This document shows positions 31,601 to 42,472 of a DNA stretch of 64,000 bases, piece after piece (positions within the stretch are counted from its first letter, which is position 1; every line of letters begins with the position of its first letter). Source of the stretch: Yponomeuta sedellus (lineage: Eukaryota; Arthropoda; Insecta; Lepidoptera; Yponomeutidae); the NCBI GenBank assembly GCA_934045075.1, contig OW203734.1, forward strand, positions 17,403,680-17,467,679. The letters run 5' to 3'. The notes below the pieces were generated by a model, which saw only the letters and a program-made list of their open reading frames with translations, searched no databases and was not told where the DNA came from. The position numbers and the translations under genes were made by a program.

Positions 31601-32553
31601 AATATTATAATTATTAACTTTTTAGATTTCTCTATTTAGAAATCTTCTGAGTATCTTAATCTTGAAAGAATAATATTTAGAAACTTTTTGTGTTAATGAA
31701 GCATTCTAACCTTCTTGCGTTTCTGAAACATGGTTCGAGAATGCTATGAGGACTGATCCGATCTTCTGTAGCGTACAATTTTCCGGTGATATCTCCTCCG
31801 AAGCATCTTGAGATGCGATATCTTCACCGCCGTTGCTTGAGAACTACGCTATTTTGTATTCATGTTTTTGTTTCAGCTTTAGCAATTTTACCGTCTCTTT
31901 ATAGGTAGCTTCTACTTGTAATGCATAATTTACTTTACTGCCTTCTGTGCTGTGCATTCGTATAAAGTACGGTCTGAAAATTAAAACAACCTCGTTAGTT
32001 CTTTGAACTATTCGACTTTTATGTTCGAATAGTTAATAGCTTTGCTTGTGTAGAGTATTTGTACTCAACGCGGGCAATGGTGTGGGTAGGTTACTTTAAT
32101 AAAATGTCACGAAGGGCACCCTGGAGTACTCAAGAAGTCTGAAGCATGGTGAAAAAAAAATTACGTTGACACGGCAGCTACGTATACTGTATTAAAAAAA
32201 CTACGTTCTATCTATCGTTTTGGATTATTTTGCAGTAAATTACTTTCAATGAAAGCTTAAATGATTGGTTAAGTAATGTTGGATGTACGATACTAAAAGC
32301 AATTTTGCAAAAATAGCAACTAAACCGTATAACTTAAATCAACATTACCTTTGGGAAAAAAATGTCCTTACAAGGTTTTGGGGAAAACGCAAGTAAAATA
32401 ACATACAGATTAGGTATGTATTTAGGAGTTAGACTCATGTCGGTTGAACAATACGAATGTACTTAATACTGACTTTGAAGTATGTACTACTCAAAAGATC
32501 TTATAATTGCAACTGGATTGTAACCCATTAGAGTTGCAGTAGAGTAATTTGCC
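31601..32553. other. Unassigned spacer
   Basis: I can support no protein, RNA or repeat here. Confidence 0.25.
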
Positions 32554-32569
32554 CGCTTTGTCTTTCTTT

Positions 32570-32845
32570 TTCTTTCTACATGTGGAGAGGATGAAGGAAG
32601 AAAGATTAACGAAACAAATATATATTGCGAATGTGAATGGAAGAGCCGGTAAGGGACGTTCCAGGCGAACATACATCGACCAAGTAAGGGATGTATTAGC
32701 AAAGGGGAAGATAAAAGTACGCGGAACGGGCGTGCGTGCATGCAAGGACTTATGAACGTTGATGAAGCGAAGGTGATCTGTCAGGATCGTGGCAAGTGGC
32801 AGTCCCTTGTCTCTGCCTACAGGCGTGAGGTTATGTACGTATGTT
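32570..32845 (+). pseudogene. LINE-T C-terminal remnant
   Basis: Plus-strand frames encode KEERLTKQIYIANVNGRAGK, then RSRRTYIDQVRDVLAKGK. After a frameshift near 32745 they encode LMNVDEAKVICQDRGKWQSL. This is the most readable copy of the family in the window. The basic RRTYxDQ segment and the terminal DEAK..DR..W block are conserved among the copies. It is 5'-truncated with no RT domain, and its 3' end is the natural AGGCGTGAGGTTATGTACGT tail. It is a dead LINE end. The clade is not assigned. Confidence 0.6.
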
Positions 32846-32881
32846 TCTCTCTATTATCTGTATAAACGCTCAAACATGTTT

Positions 32882-32988
32882 TACTTATTTTATTTTTAAT
32901 GCACTAACCCGTGCTAAGGACAACTTTAAAAACCTATTTAGAGGCTAATAATTCCACCCATGCCGGGATTCGAACTCGCGACCTCAGT
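32882..32988 (-). mobile_element. SINE-B, 3' part
   Basis: The long-form tail and the T-arm of the tRNA-like head (GGGATTCGAACTC on the plus strand). Truncated inside the head. Confidence 0.7.
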
Positions 32989-33083
32989 TTTCATCCTAAG
33001 CATGAGTTATATTGTGTACTATTTACCATAAACGGCTAACTCTTAAATTATAACTTTGTGACTGTCGCTTGCCAAAATAGAAA

Positions 33084-33175
33084 TAAATAAATAAATAATA
33101 ATTTTACTTTATTGCACAGAAAACATACAATTTATTAAATAAGAAATAACATATGCAAAGGCGAGCTTGTCTCGA
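33084..33175 (-). mobile_element. LINE 3' tail (TTTATTGCACAG type)
   Basis: TTTACTTTATTGCACAGAAA resembles the reverse of a poly(A)-signal-bearing LINE end. The family is uncertain. Confidence 0.35.
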
Positions 33176-33596
33176 TAAGAGATTTTTTACAGCATACCTT
33201 GAACATAGAAGCAGTAAAACCCTTGAAAATAGAAGCAGTAAAACCGGGTTTACTAGTACTATTACTAACTCAACTGTCGCTGAATAAATTCAACTGAAAT
33301 TTAACTCGATGAAGAAAACAGTAATTTAAAAGTTTGTAGTAAACACAATGCACGTAAAACATAACTCGCATCTGTATTCCGATGATGCCCGTGAGCTAGA
33401 GAGACTAACGTTTACCTCTTTGCATGATAATGATGCATCTTCTTCAGTTTGATCACCTTTCTTTAATTGAAAGGGTATTGTCTTTATTGCCAACAAATAT
33501 TAAATACGGTGAAACGTAATTACTTTAACTCCCGACGTCAATTACGTTTTACCTAATAAATAATTGCGATTACATTAGTACAATAAAGCACATTAA

Positions 33597-33808
33597 ACAG
33601 TTGGTGCCAGCTCTCATGAAATGGCCTCTAAGCCATGGCAGAGGCCTTATGGGCGGCTTGATAACTTCTGACAGTAAAGCCCACCACTGTCTTACAATCC
33701 GCCACCAACCCGGACTTCGCCCCCGTGGTGGAGTATGGAATTACCTTCTTGCGATGCAAGAAGAGACCCGTGCCCCAGCAGTGGGGACATGCAAGGGTTG
33801 ATAACGAA
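33597..33808 (+). mobile_element. SINE-D, 3' two-thirds
   Basis: It runs from GTTGGTGCCAGCTCTCATGA to CAGTGGGGACATGCAAGGGT. The 5S-like head is missing. Confidence 0.75.
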
Positions 33809-34075
33809 GTACAATATTTGAAGAAATATTAAAAACTTAACTAATCCCGATGTTCGTACATTTATGCCATTTATTTCGCGGTAGGCGATGCCGGTGTATG
33901 AGATTCACAAAATAATCCTCCTGGAGCGTGGTGGAATAGGAAAATAGAATTCTCACGGTGCCGGGGCACTATTTCCTGAAATTGAATATCCAGTAGGCGG
34001 TGTCTTGTTTGTCGCAAACTCGTTGTGCGCCGCATTGCGCTGTATCGAATCGACACGTTACAGGGCGTCCCAGAA

Positions 34076-34684
34076 TACCACTATTTTATGTCCCACTGCA
34101 AGGCACACTGTGACATACATTGGGTTACAGTGGCCACAATGATGGCTGACCTCTGATAGGAGAGGGCACCACACAGGAAGAAAAAACAAGGCATGGGCTT
34201 TCTCTCAGGTAGATAGAGGAAGATTTAATCACGCGTGTTCTACAAAGCGACACAGAATACTAGCTCTTCCAGGCTCCTCGTCGTCGTTGTCAGGCTATAC
34301 TAGTCCACTGTTGGACACAGCCCTCTCCTTAAGAGTGCCGGCACGTTGTGCTATCATAGGGGGTAGTAGCCATAATCCCCACGCTGGGCATGCGGGTTGG
34401 GGATCGCAGTTCGATGGAATTGTACTACAGGGGGCGCTGCTGCCCACCCTCCGGTTTGTGAATGTTTTTAAACATCCAGGCTCCTGAATGCCACTATGTT
34501 ATTTCCCACTGCAAGGCACACTGGGACATACAGTGGGCTACAGTGGCCACAATGATAGCCGACCTCTGGTAGGAGATGGCACCACAAAAAGAAGAAGCAA
34601 GGTGCGCGTTCTCTTAGGTAGAGAGAGAGAGAGAGCGACTTATTCATGCGTGCTCGACAGGGCGTCACAAATTACTAGTTCTAC
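34076..34684. repeat. Direct repeat, 413 bp apart, around a SINE-E
   Basis: Copies 34076-34270 and 34489-34684 share CCCACTGCAAGGCACACTG, GGACATACA-type, TACAGTGGCCACAATGAT and TAGGAGA..GGCACCACA in the same order. Roughly four-fifths identical by eye. Confidence 0.7.
34286..34470 (-). mobile_element. SINE-E, reverse copy
   Basis: CAGGCTATACTAGTCCACTG, then CCCACGCTGGGCATGCGGGT, then AGGGGGCGCTGCTGCCCACC: 3' end, body and 5' part of the family in reverse. Confidence 0.75.
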
Positions 34685-34742
34685 TAGCCCCAGAAGATGT
34701 TTATGCACAAGCAAAAACGGCATCCTATGTTCACATTTTATG

Positions 34743-34897
34743 GTCACTTTTGTCACCGTGAATGTTTCGTCACTCCGTAGATTTGTATGGAGATGCGCGA
34801 AATGTCACCCAGTTGCCACGTCGTAACATACGCGCATCTCCATACATAGCTACGGTCTTGATAAGAGTGACGAAACGGTCACGGTGACAAAAGTAAC
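34743..34897. mobile_element. Fold-back MITE, about 60-bp arms
   Basis: GTCACTTTTGTCACCGTGAA..GTTTCGTCACT on the left mirrors AGTGACGAAAC..CACGGTGACAAAAGTAAC on the right. TATGGAGATGCGCG mirrors CGCGCATCTCCATA near the centre. Confidence 0.7.
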
Positions 34898-35107
34898 CCG
34901 TGCGTGCCTACCCTTAATTTCGGCCTGAGTGCAAAATGAAATCGCTAATACATGGTAGGCACGCGTGTTGATTAAACCTGTTATTTCTTTCTCACTCTGA
35001 GAGAACGCATGGACTCTAGTGGCGTGATGGAAAAGATGGTCAGAGTGTTTTCCGCTGCCTTTTTCTCCATTACACCATGGCCCAAAGGCAGCGCCTTACA
35101 TTTTACA

Positions 35108-35225
35108 TTAGATCAGATAAGATAAGAATATTCTTTATTGTACACCAGGAAAAAACAAACAAAAAATAATTACAAAGATACAGTACAATTGGCGGCCTTA
35201 TTGCTTAGAGCATTGCATTGTGCAT
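35108..35225 (-). mobile_element. LINE-W 3' tail
   Basis: AGATAAGAATATTCTTTATT..GGCGGCCTTATTGC, the reverse of the family end. Confidence 0.65.
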
Positions 35226-35801
35226 GGAGATTCTGCAAACAGAATGTAAATTCTTTACGTTGAAATAAAATTGATATGATTCGATTTTACTGACGTAAAT
35301 TACAGTGGAACTGTACTATAGATAACATTTATTATTTCATAAAGTCAAAATACAATAGACATACAAAAATTATTTACATAGACATAAAAAAAAACAGTAC
35401 AAACATAATCAACATTCACACAAAGCTTCGTGAAAAATTACAAAATTACAGTTGTACCATATATCTCTGGAGGTCATGTATACAACTGAAAAATGAAAAG
35501 AAAAGAAAATTAACACCCGTAAATTGGTGGTTACAATCTAAGTAGGAACTAAGTTATTAAGTAGCTCACGGTTGATGTTTTGGTGCGATTACAGTAAAAC
35601 TAAGGTGATTTAATCAGTGTTACATGCACTAGGCACAGTCTATATTGTAGGGAACCTTAGATAGTTTGTACATAACTATGGAAGCATGGTCTCTTACATG
35701 AGCAGTGATAGCGGCGTCACGGCTAACTAATAGCTGACGGCTAATCAATATTCAATATTAACAACCATGCGATGCCGCCCGTGACGTCACTAAACCTATT
35801 A

Positions 35802-36227
35802 GATAGATAGATAGAGAACACTTTATTGCACACCCAGAAAAATATTACAACCATGATTCTTAAATCTAAGTAATGTTATACAATTGGCGGTCTTATCGCT
35901 AAGAGCGATCTCTTCCAGACAACCTTTGGGTGGAGTGGATTGCATGAAGAATATAGTCGGTACGTGGTGCATGCACATAAATAATTAAATCGAAAATATA
36001 TTGATAACAAACAGCAAAACAGTGCAAGAATATCATTACTTATAATTACCTAAGATATAATGTACAAATATTTAAATAATAATGTACATGAATACCTAAA
36101 AAATAAATACATATACAATTAAATACATAAAGGTAAGCAACATAATTATACTTAAATAATAATATACATAAATACCTAAAAATAAATACTTATACAATTA
36201 AATACATATAAGCAACAGTATTCCAGT
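35802..36227 (-). mobile_element. LINE-W-like 3' UTR
   Basis: GATAGATAGATAGAGAAC tail, CACTTTATTGCACACC, CAATTGGCGGTCTTATCGC and the AGACAACCTTTGGGTGGAG block in reverse order. Confidence 0.65.
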
Positions 36228-36331
36228 TTATCCAGTGAGATAGTGGGATTTCACCAATGCCTTAAAACAAGCCAAGGACTTTGCTTTTCTCACTTCCACG
36301 GGCAGATCATTCCATAAACGGACAGCCTGAA
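36228..36331 (-). pseudogene. LINE C-terminus, VRLWNDLP type
   Basis: The minus-strand frame reads QAVRLWNDLPVEVRKAKSLA, then FKALVKSHYLTG and a stop (TAA, 36228-36230). This 33-codon stretch is the last part of a LINE RT protein, and it is too short for standard ORF cut-offs. It matches the layout of the plus-strand remnant at 12554-12958, and its 3' UTR carries the same kind of tail. The insertion is cut off about 100 bp into the gene. No catalytic residues are left. Confidence 0.65.
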
Positions 36332-36404
36332 CTGCCTATTAGTATAGGCACGTAGGTAAAGGTTAAAGTATTGGCGACTGTATTTACGCAGACTTTACAA
36401 ATAC

Positions 36405-36742
36405 AAATTTAGCCTCTAAATAGGTTTTTAAATTTGTTCCTTAGCACGGGTTAGTGCATTAAAAATAAAAATAGTGTAATCATGTGGGTACAGTGATATC
36501 GTTCCGATGTTAAACCTAACTGCAAAGTAGGTAGTCGGGGCTGTAAGTAATGCAATTTGCTTAAGTCAGATGTCGCTGCCTGTACGTAATACAGAGAATA
36601 TTGTAAAGAGGTTCGAAATTTCACTGATGCCGTGAGTCGCCCATTGGCTCAATTGGTAGAGCGCTGGTACGGATAGCCAGAGGTTGCGGGTTCGAATCCC
36701 GGCATGGGTGAAATTTTTAGCCTCTAAATAGGTTTTTAAATA
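36405..36742 (+). mobile_element. SINE-B, one full unit plus short terminal duplication
   Basis: AGCCTCTAAATAGGTTTTTA occurs at 36411 and again at 36719, 308 bp apart, at the two ends of the copy. The tRNA-like head is at 36639-36709 with a clean B box GGTTCGAATCC. Confidence 0.8.
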
Positions 36743-36839
36743 CAAATATGTTTATTTTCTCAATCCACTAATCAATTACAGCAAGTGGTAACAAATGGTC
36801 GATGCAATGACAGTCCCAAGTAGGAAAGAGAAACTTTGA

Positions 36840-36952
36840 TTAAAACTTTAAAATGAAATGAAATAAAAAAGGTTTTATTCAAAGTAGCGCAAAAACTGCC
36901 GCTTAATGAACGTTACAGTTCAAACTAGGTGTCCATTTCAAAATAATCCTTT
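36840..36952 (-). mobile_element. LINE 3' tail (GACACCTAG type)
   Basis: The reverse of the element end at 46605-46690, sharing GTTTTATTCAAAGTAGCGC and AACGTTACA, with an A/T-rich terminal run. Confidence 0.6.
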
Positions 36953-37035
36953 ATGTTATAGTAGCCCTTTTGGCACAAAGTATGCTTAACATATTTTTTG
37001 AACCGCGTTTCAGGCAAGCTTAATATTATCTTCGT

Positions 37036-37088
37036 AATAGTGTATGTATGAAAGCCCGTGTGTGCGTGTGTGTGTGTGTATGTGTGAT
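37036..37088. repeat. (TG)n-rich microsatellite
   Basis: GTGTGTGCGTGTGTGTGTGT and a neighbouring TATGTATG run. Confidence 0.8.
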
Positions 37089-37244
37089 GTACTCTTGTAA
37101 ACAAACTAATCACACTTTTAAACATTGCATAATTATTGGTGATATGGTACTATGTTGTGCGTCATTAAAGGCTTGGAATGCCGCAACAGTTTTATAAACT
37201 CGGGGTGCGAGGAGTTATACTCACTCGTAAATTACTTACCTACT

Positions 37245-37385
37245 TGCGAAGCACAGAACCGCTGGGAAAAATGCCACTCGCATTAGTCATGGACGGTCAC
37301 CCATCCATGCACTGAACGCGCCCTAAGTTGCTTAACCTTCGTAATCGGTTAGGATCACTCAGGCAACCGGGGCTACGAGCGATTG
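37245..37385 (-). mobile_element. SINE-D subtype 2, 5S-like head only
   Basis: The reverse complement contains AACCGATTACGAAGGTTAAG, CAACTTAGGGCGCG and ATGGATGGGTGACCG. This is a rare copy that keeps the head and loses the tail. Confidence 0.65.
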
Positions 37386-37561
37386 TGATACGATTTATTG
37401 TAATTTAATCATTATCATTATGTTTAGCGGGTTGATGTTATGCCCAGCAGTGGGTTGATGTGGGTGATTATAGATAGATAGTTAACGGTATGAGTACATC
37501 GCAACAGTAATAACGGCTAAAATGAATGGAAATTTTATTAAGGATCATAAAACACTAAAAA

Positions 37562-37700
37562 CTCACGCCTGTATCTTTAAGGGGTAGTCAGTCGCACTTG
37601 CCTTGATCCTGACAGATCTCTGTTACTTCATGAAATTTAGTTGCACACACGCTGGGTACTTTTTATTTTGCCCTTTGCTACATCCCCTTTTTGGTCGTAT
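37562..37700 (-). pseudogene. LINE-T C-terminal scrap
   Basis: ACTCACGCCTGTATCTTTAA..CTTGATCCTGACAGATC..TTTGCTACATCCCCTTTTT, compared with the copy at 17150-17445, shows the same end with several deletions. It has no intact frame and no catalytic sequence. Confidence 0.5.
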
Positions 37701-38252
37701 TATGTCAGCATAATATTAATACAAATAACAACAATCCACGAGTAATAATAATGATTCTCTATGGACCGGTAATAATAATATTTGCACCACAAGTAAATTG
37801 ATATTTCGTCTTCAATTCACGTAGGTATGTTCTGTTGCCCACACGACACACGAAATATTTAATACGTGACAGCTGTCCAATTATGTGACGGCTACCACTA
37901 TCCGGGCAGTATGATTGAATGATAAGGGAATTGACATACGATGGGATACTGTTAGCTTATTGCGTGTTTACATTTGTCATGAAAATTCTCAGTACCTACC
38001 TAAGAAATTGATTCACTGAAAGCTCTTGTGGCCAAAGACGATTTTCCTGTAATATTATAGTGTATTCTTTCAATAATATAGTGTTATTCTTATTTTCCTG
38101 TAATAATATTTCTGGCTACCTATAGCACAGGTATCCTAGTTTGGGAGCCAGTAACCAGTTTTAAAATATATATTTTTTCTTTTATTTATTATAATACCTA
38201 ATGTATATTATTAGTGATAAGGCCGCCGTCTGTATACTTAGGTTAAAAAATA

Positions 38253-38496
38253 TCGAGCGCTTCCGTGCTTGTCAAGGCACGTTAAGCCGTGGGTGCCGGC
38301 TGTCACGTAATGGCAGTCGATAAGCCATGTCAGAGGCGTTATGGGCGGAACGTCTGACAGTAAGATCCGCCACTGTCTTACAAACCTCCACCAACCCGGA
38401 CTTGGCCCCCGTGGTGGAGTATGGCCTAACCTTCTTGCAACGCAGGAAGAGACCCGTGCCCCAACAGTGGGGACATACAGGGTTGAATTGGAATTC
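38253..38496 (+). mobile_element. SINE-D, most of the element
   Basis: It runs from GCTTCCGTGCTTGTCAAGGC through CCCGTGCCCCAACAGTGGGG. Only the outermost 5S-like head is lost. Confidence 0.75.
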
Positions 38497-38845
38497 AATA
38501 TCCGTTGTATGCGTTATGTAACCTCGTAACACATACAACGGGATGATGATCTGCCTTAAATAAAAATAAATATTTTAAATTCCACGTCTTTAATAACTTT
38601 ATCTCAGCTACCCGTCATCATCATTATCTTGAAGTTCGCGTATTAGTAGTTTCTTGTAGCGGAGTTTAGACTGTATAATTAAAAGTTGCAGGTTAGTTTT
38701 ACCTTTCGCTCATTAAAAGTATTGCGGGAAAATGTACGCTGCCAAAGTGTAAAAAATCATGGCAGTGCAATATTCTGCGGTTATATTAAAACTATCATGG
38801 TAATTCGATTTTGATTATTTAATTTATGTAGTCATTTGTGATGTG

Positions 38846-39018
38846 ATCAATTCACTCGCTAACGTGAAGGTAGACATCGTGAGGAAACCTGAGTGTCTGA
38901 GGTATTCACATACCTCAGCGCTTAAATTTTCCAATCCGCTGTGGGCAAGTGTGGTAAATAACCTCACACTCTCTCTCTCTCTCTCTAAGAGAAAGGCTGG
39001 GAACGTTTATAGGCATCC
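38846..39018 (+). mobile_element. SINE-C variant body
   Basis: ACTCGCTAACGTGAAGGTAG, CATCGTGAGGAAACCTGAGT, CTCAGCGCTTAAATTTTCCA and a (CT)n run at about 38968-38986. Head truncated. Confidence 0.65.
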
Positions 39019-39393
39019 ACGTAATGAGATGATTTATACAGCGTCCAGTGGCATCTTCACTCACACTAGATGGGTGAAGGGACCTTTCGGATGCTGTAGT
39101 GCTTGGGACATGGTTTTATAGATGGTGTAGGCTTGCCCAGCACCTATACCATCCTGACAGCTTAGTCGGTCTAGCCCACAGGAATGATTGGTCAATACGT
39201 GCGGAGCCAACCAAGCCTCGGGTTTCCTCACGATGTTTTCCTTCGCCGTTAGTGTGTGGTATTGCAACTACAAATTCGCAAATGTACGTAACTTTGAAAT
39301 TGAACAAAGTCATTGGTACACGCCCGTACTGGGGATTGAACCTGGGTCTCTCGCTTACGAGTCCATTTTTCTACCCACTGAGCTACCACCGCT
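39019..39393 (-). mobile_element. SINE-C, full-length reverse copy
   Basis: The 3' end, central block and tRNA-like head (GGGGATTGAACCTGGGTCTC and CCACTGAGCTACCACC) are all present in reverse. It meets the previous copy tail to tail. Confidence 0.75.
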
Positions 39394-39453
39394 CATATTG
39401 GCAACATTAAAAAATATAATCGTCATATTGGCAACATTAAAAAATATAATCGT
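39394..39453. repeat. 30-bp tandem repeat, two copies
   Basis: CATATTGGCAACATTAAAAA..TATAATCGT occurs twice back to back, just outside the SINE head. Confidence 0.9.
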
Positions 39454-39754
39454 AATGGTATTTTGCCGATCCTAGGAGTCGAGACTCAACTATCCCGACC
39501 TGGCAAAGCCGACCGGGTCGTGTTGCCCATCGTTTTGTAGGGATTACCTTCAGTATACGAGCTTTCCGATGCAAAAAAAGAAAGTGCCGCGCTGCCTACA
39601 TCAGACATAAAGGTGCGTCCATTCATTACCTGAGCTAACGGTAAGGAGGGTGGGGTAGGAAAAACCCATTAAAGGCGGGTAGTCCATGAAAATCCCACGT
39701 CCACTTGATAACTCGTAGAATGAACGCCATCGATTTCTACACTTAGGGCCAGTT

Positions 39755-39890
39755 TGAGAATTGAGAATTTCACAGACAGCACTACAGTTAAGTACATACT
39801 TAACTTAACTGTAGTGCTGTCTCTACGAATTTTTAGCATGGAGTGTGACAAAACGTTTCTTAAGTATTTACTAAGAGAAATTCGTAAGAA
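39755..39890. mobile_element. MITE fragment, same family as 181-733
   Basis: TTAACTGTAGTGCTGTCTC followed by ACGAATTTTTAG, GTGTGACAAAACGTTTCTTA and TATTTACTAAGAG parallels 204-265 and 706-725. Its beginning is inverted: arms 39775-39792 and 39804-39821 are exact 18-bp complements. Confidence 0.55.
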
Positions 39891-40012
39891 AACCATGTGT
39901 TTCATAACCAAGCTGAGTTATGTTATGTTATTATTAATACTTTTGTTGCAGTATAGAATCAGGCGTTACTTTGCGGAAATCCATAATAGCAAGTCACTTG
40001 CATTCGGGAGCC

Positions 40013-40043
40013 TGAGGATGCCTCGTGTTAGAGGCGAAACGCG
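40013..40043 (+). other. CTGAGGA-hairpin-GAAAC motif (hammerhead-like)
   Basis: CTGAGGA, a 5-bp GCCTC/GAGGC stem, then GAAAC. An extra T separates the CUGANGA-like word from the stem, and no proper cleavage-site strand is visible, so it is probably not an active ribozyme. Confidence 0.25.
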
Positions 40044-40676
40044 TCGCGTGTTTTCTCACACAAATATTGGTGGTGGTGTGTTCGTGTCTTGCTTCTGCTT
40101 GAAAAAGTGGGAGGGAGAGCGTTGCATTAACTAAAAACATAGTGTTTGTGTGATTTTTTGCGGAATTGATCAAAGTAATTTTAACTTTTTAATACTTTTT
40201 GTTGCACTTAAATTTTAATAATAAAATCGTACAATGCGGCGAATTTAATACCATAAGCATAAAATTATTAAATAATCAAATCTACTTATTAAATTATTAC
40301 CTTTGTAACTGCTATTTCGTGCTTAACCTCACAGAAAAGAGTGTTCAGCTTTTCGAATAGTTTAAAAGTCAAACTGAAAACCTACGCTCTATTTCTTTTG
40401 TCTTCCATAAAGATATTGCCGGAAGTGGTCCCACAGGAGAGCGGTTGAATTCAAGTAAATTCTAAAGGCAGACAAATGTATCACGTAACCGGGAGAATAA
40501 AATTCCCACCTCTAACTCAAACTTTAAAATAAATACGGAAGGACTTAGAGAGTTGTATTGTAGAAGACATTTCGATTATCGGAATCCGAAGTTTCTATTG
40601 CGAAGCTCGATTTGACAGGAGGTGTGAATAATGGCCGTTTCCTTTTAAATGTTAGCGTTATCGATGGAACGTTATC

Positions 40677-41142
40677 TTAAGGCGCTTCGTGGTGCTAACT
40701 AGCCCCACCAATTGAATAAAAATCATAACTTGTTTTATACCGCGTTTTTTTTTTCATAAAGTAAACATCACAAGTCTTAATATCTGTGATTAATATCTGT
40801 AATTAATGTGTAAGGTTTTCTTTTCCTTTTTTTTTCTTTTTTGCACGCCTGCCAAGTTCTCGTTGTACCTCCTGCAGTTGTCTGGTAGAAAATGCTTATG
40901 GCATTAAGTTCGCCGCATTGTACAATTTTATGGTGCAATAAAGTATTAATAATAATAATAATAATAATAATAACTATTTTTACATGCAGCTTAGAACGTA
41001 GCATCAATAAATATCCTAGGACTGTAATCGATTTCCACTAAAAAGGTTTTGTTTTGTTTACTTTATGAAAATAAAGTCTTATAAAACAAATTATGATTTT
41101 TATTCCATTGGTGGCGCTAGTTAGCACCCCGAGGCGCCTTAA
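40677..41142. mobile_element. TTAA MITE, best-preserved copy
   Basis: TTAAGGCGCTTCGTGGTGCT..CACCAATTGAATAAAAATCA mirrors TGATTTTTATTCCATTGGTG..AGCACCCCGAGGCGCCTTAA, giving TIRs of about 65 bp. TTAA at 40677-40680 and 41139-41142 is the target duplication expected for piggyBac/Kolobok-type transposition. Confidence 0.75.
40838..40972 (+). mobile_element. LINE 3' tail inserted in the MITE, (AAT)n end
   Basis: GTCTGGTAGAAAATGCTTAT, GGCATTAAGTTCGCC and GGTGCAATAAAGTATTAATA followed by AAT repeats is a classic LINE 3' end. Confidence 0.65.
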
Positions 41143-41180
41143 AGCCTACCGACAGTTTATATTTAACATGTGTTAAATAT

Positions 41181-41344
41181 CATGCCCAGCGTGGGGATTA
41201 TTTCTTTATTTATTTAATATTGGGAAGACTAACTAATACTAAGACTAACTAAGACTAAGACTTATGGGCATTACTTCCCAAGTTCCCAATGATGGCACGA
41301 CAATGTCCAGCAGTGGACTAATATAGCCTGAAGAAGAAGAAGAA
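41181..41344 (+). mobile_element. SINE-E with a 60-bp internal insertion
   Basis: CATGCCCAGCGTGGGGATTA and, after 41200-41261 of extra sequence (with AAGACTAACTAAGACTAAGA), the remaining body through GCAGTGGACTAATATAGCCT and a (GAA)n tail. Confidence 0.65.
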
Positions 41345-41722
41345 ATATCTGTGATAACTATTTTTAGAACATGCAGCTTAGAACGTAGCATCAATATCCT
41401 AGGACTTCCTTCTTCTTATTTAGTCGATTACCACTGAAAATATTTTGTGTTTTTTGAAAAAAAAAAAACGTCTTAAAAAAAATAAATTATATTATATTTT
41501 GTCTATAATTGATTGACCTGACAGATTGCATAGTTATTATGATATTGACATGTAATATTTTCTTTTTAACATTTGTAAATTTCATTGTTATTTCTACATT
41601 GGATTGTTATTATGTACGGAGTCTTGACTTGTAATGAATATTACCAATAAATGATGTCTATGTCTATGATTTTTATTCCATTGGTATCGAAGTCCATTAG
41701 TTAGCACCCTAAAGCGCCTTAA
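41345..41722. mobile_element. TTAA MITE, duplicated right half
   Basis: It repeats the right half of the preceding MITE (CATGCAGCTTAGAACGTAGC, CCATTGGTA, TAGTTAGCACCC, GCGCCTTAAAG) and also the host sequence beyond it (AGCCTACCGA.AGTTTATATT). So this is a segmental duplication, not a fresh insertion. Confidence 0.65.
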
Positions 41723-42284
41723 AGCCTACCGAAAGTTTATATTTAACATGAGTTGTGCTAAAGAACTATCAAATATGTAAACTGTCAGTCGGCGAGTTTA
41801 TCCAAAGGTTTGGAGTCAAATTTTCGATTCCAATGCGAAAATGTACATTATTAAGCTGAACCCGGCAAATCGCATTACATAACGCCAATCCAGTTCTGTA
41901 CACACACTCCCGTTGAGTTACATTGTTCGCGTTCATTTTTTATTTCAAAGGCTTAAATAATAATTTAAGCATATCGCGTTTCGGCCTATCGTGTAAATAT
42001 GTCTTTTCGCCCAAAAGAATAATAAATGCTGACGTTATTTCGGCATGAATAGCGGTGAGGGACGCTTTCGGTGGGCCTACTCGCGATTTCGTGCAGCCGA
42101 GCTTTACAAAGTTTTTTTTTTACCTACGCAGTTTTCCCATCATCGGTGATAGAATAGAAAAAAATGCTCCAAGTACACCCACCAGGAAATCTTTCTACCA
42201 TTCTGACATATGTATATTTTGGCGACTTGTTTTGGTCACTACATTAATTCTGAGATTGGTACGTTTATCCACCAAAACACAATA
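41723..42284. other. Unassigned spacer
   Basis: The frame at 42055-42360 runs into a SINE and has no family resemblance. I identify nothing else. Confidence 0.3.
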
Positions 42285-42415
42285 TCAAGCCTACACCATC
42301 TATAAAACTATGTCCCAGGCACTACAGCGTCGGAGTGGTCCCTTCACCCATCTAGTGTGAGTGAAGATACCACTGGACGCTGTATAAAGCAAAAAGGCCA
42401 ATATTGACAATATAA
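42285..42415 (+). mobile_element. SINE-C, 3' part
   Basis: AGCCTACACCATCTATAAAA, GGCACTACAGCGTCGGAGTG, CCTTCACCCATCTAGTGTGA and the AAAAAGGCCAATATT end. Confidence 0.75.
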
Positions 42416-42419
42416 AAAA

Positions 42420-42470
42420 AAACCCGGCATTGGTGAAATTTTCAGCCTCTAAATAGGTTTTTAAATATAA
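42420..42470 (+). mobile_element. SINE-B, short 3' fragment
   Basis: CCGGCATTGGTGAAATTTTC..AGCCTCTAAATAGGTTTTTA, the common short 3' end of the family, lying directly after the SINE-C tail. Confidence 0.65.
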
Positions 42471-42472
42471 AA

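Noticed and set aside
40013..40043. Active hammerhead ribozyme
   Set aside because: An extra T breaks the CUGANGA/stem II junction, and the strand after GAAAC does not present a normal cleavage triplet (G where a non-G base is required).
39754..40134. 126-codon plus-strand frame
   Set aside because: It crosses a MITE palindrome and a hairpin motif and has no domain. I treat it as chance.
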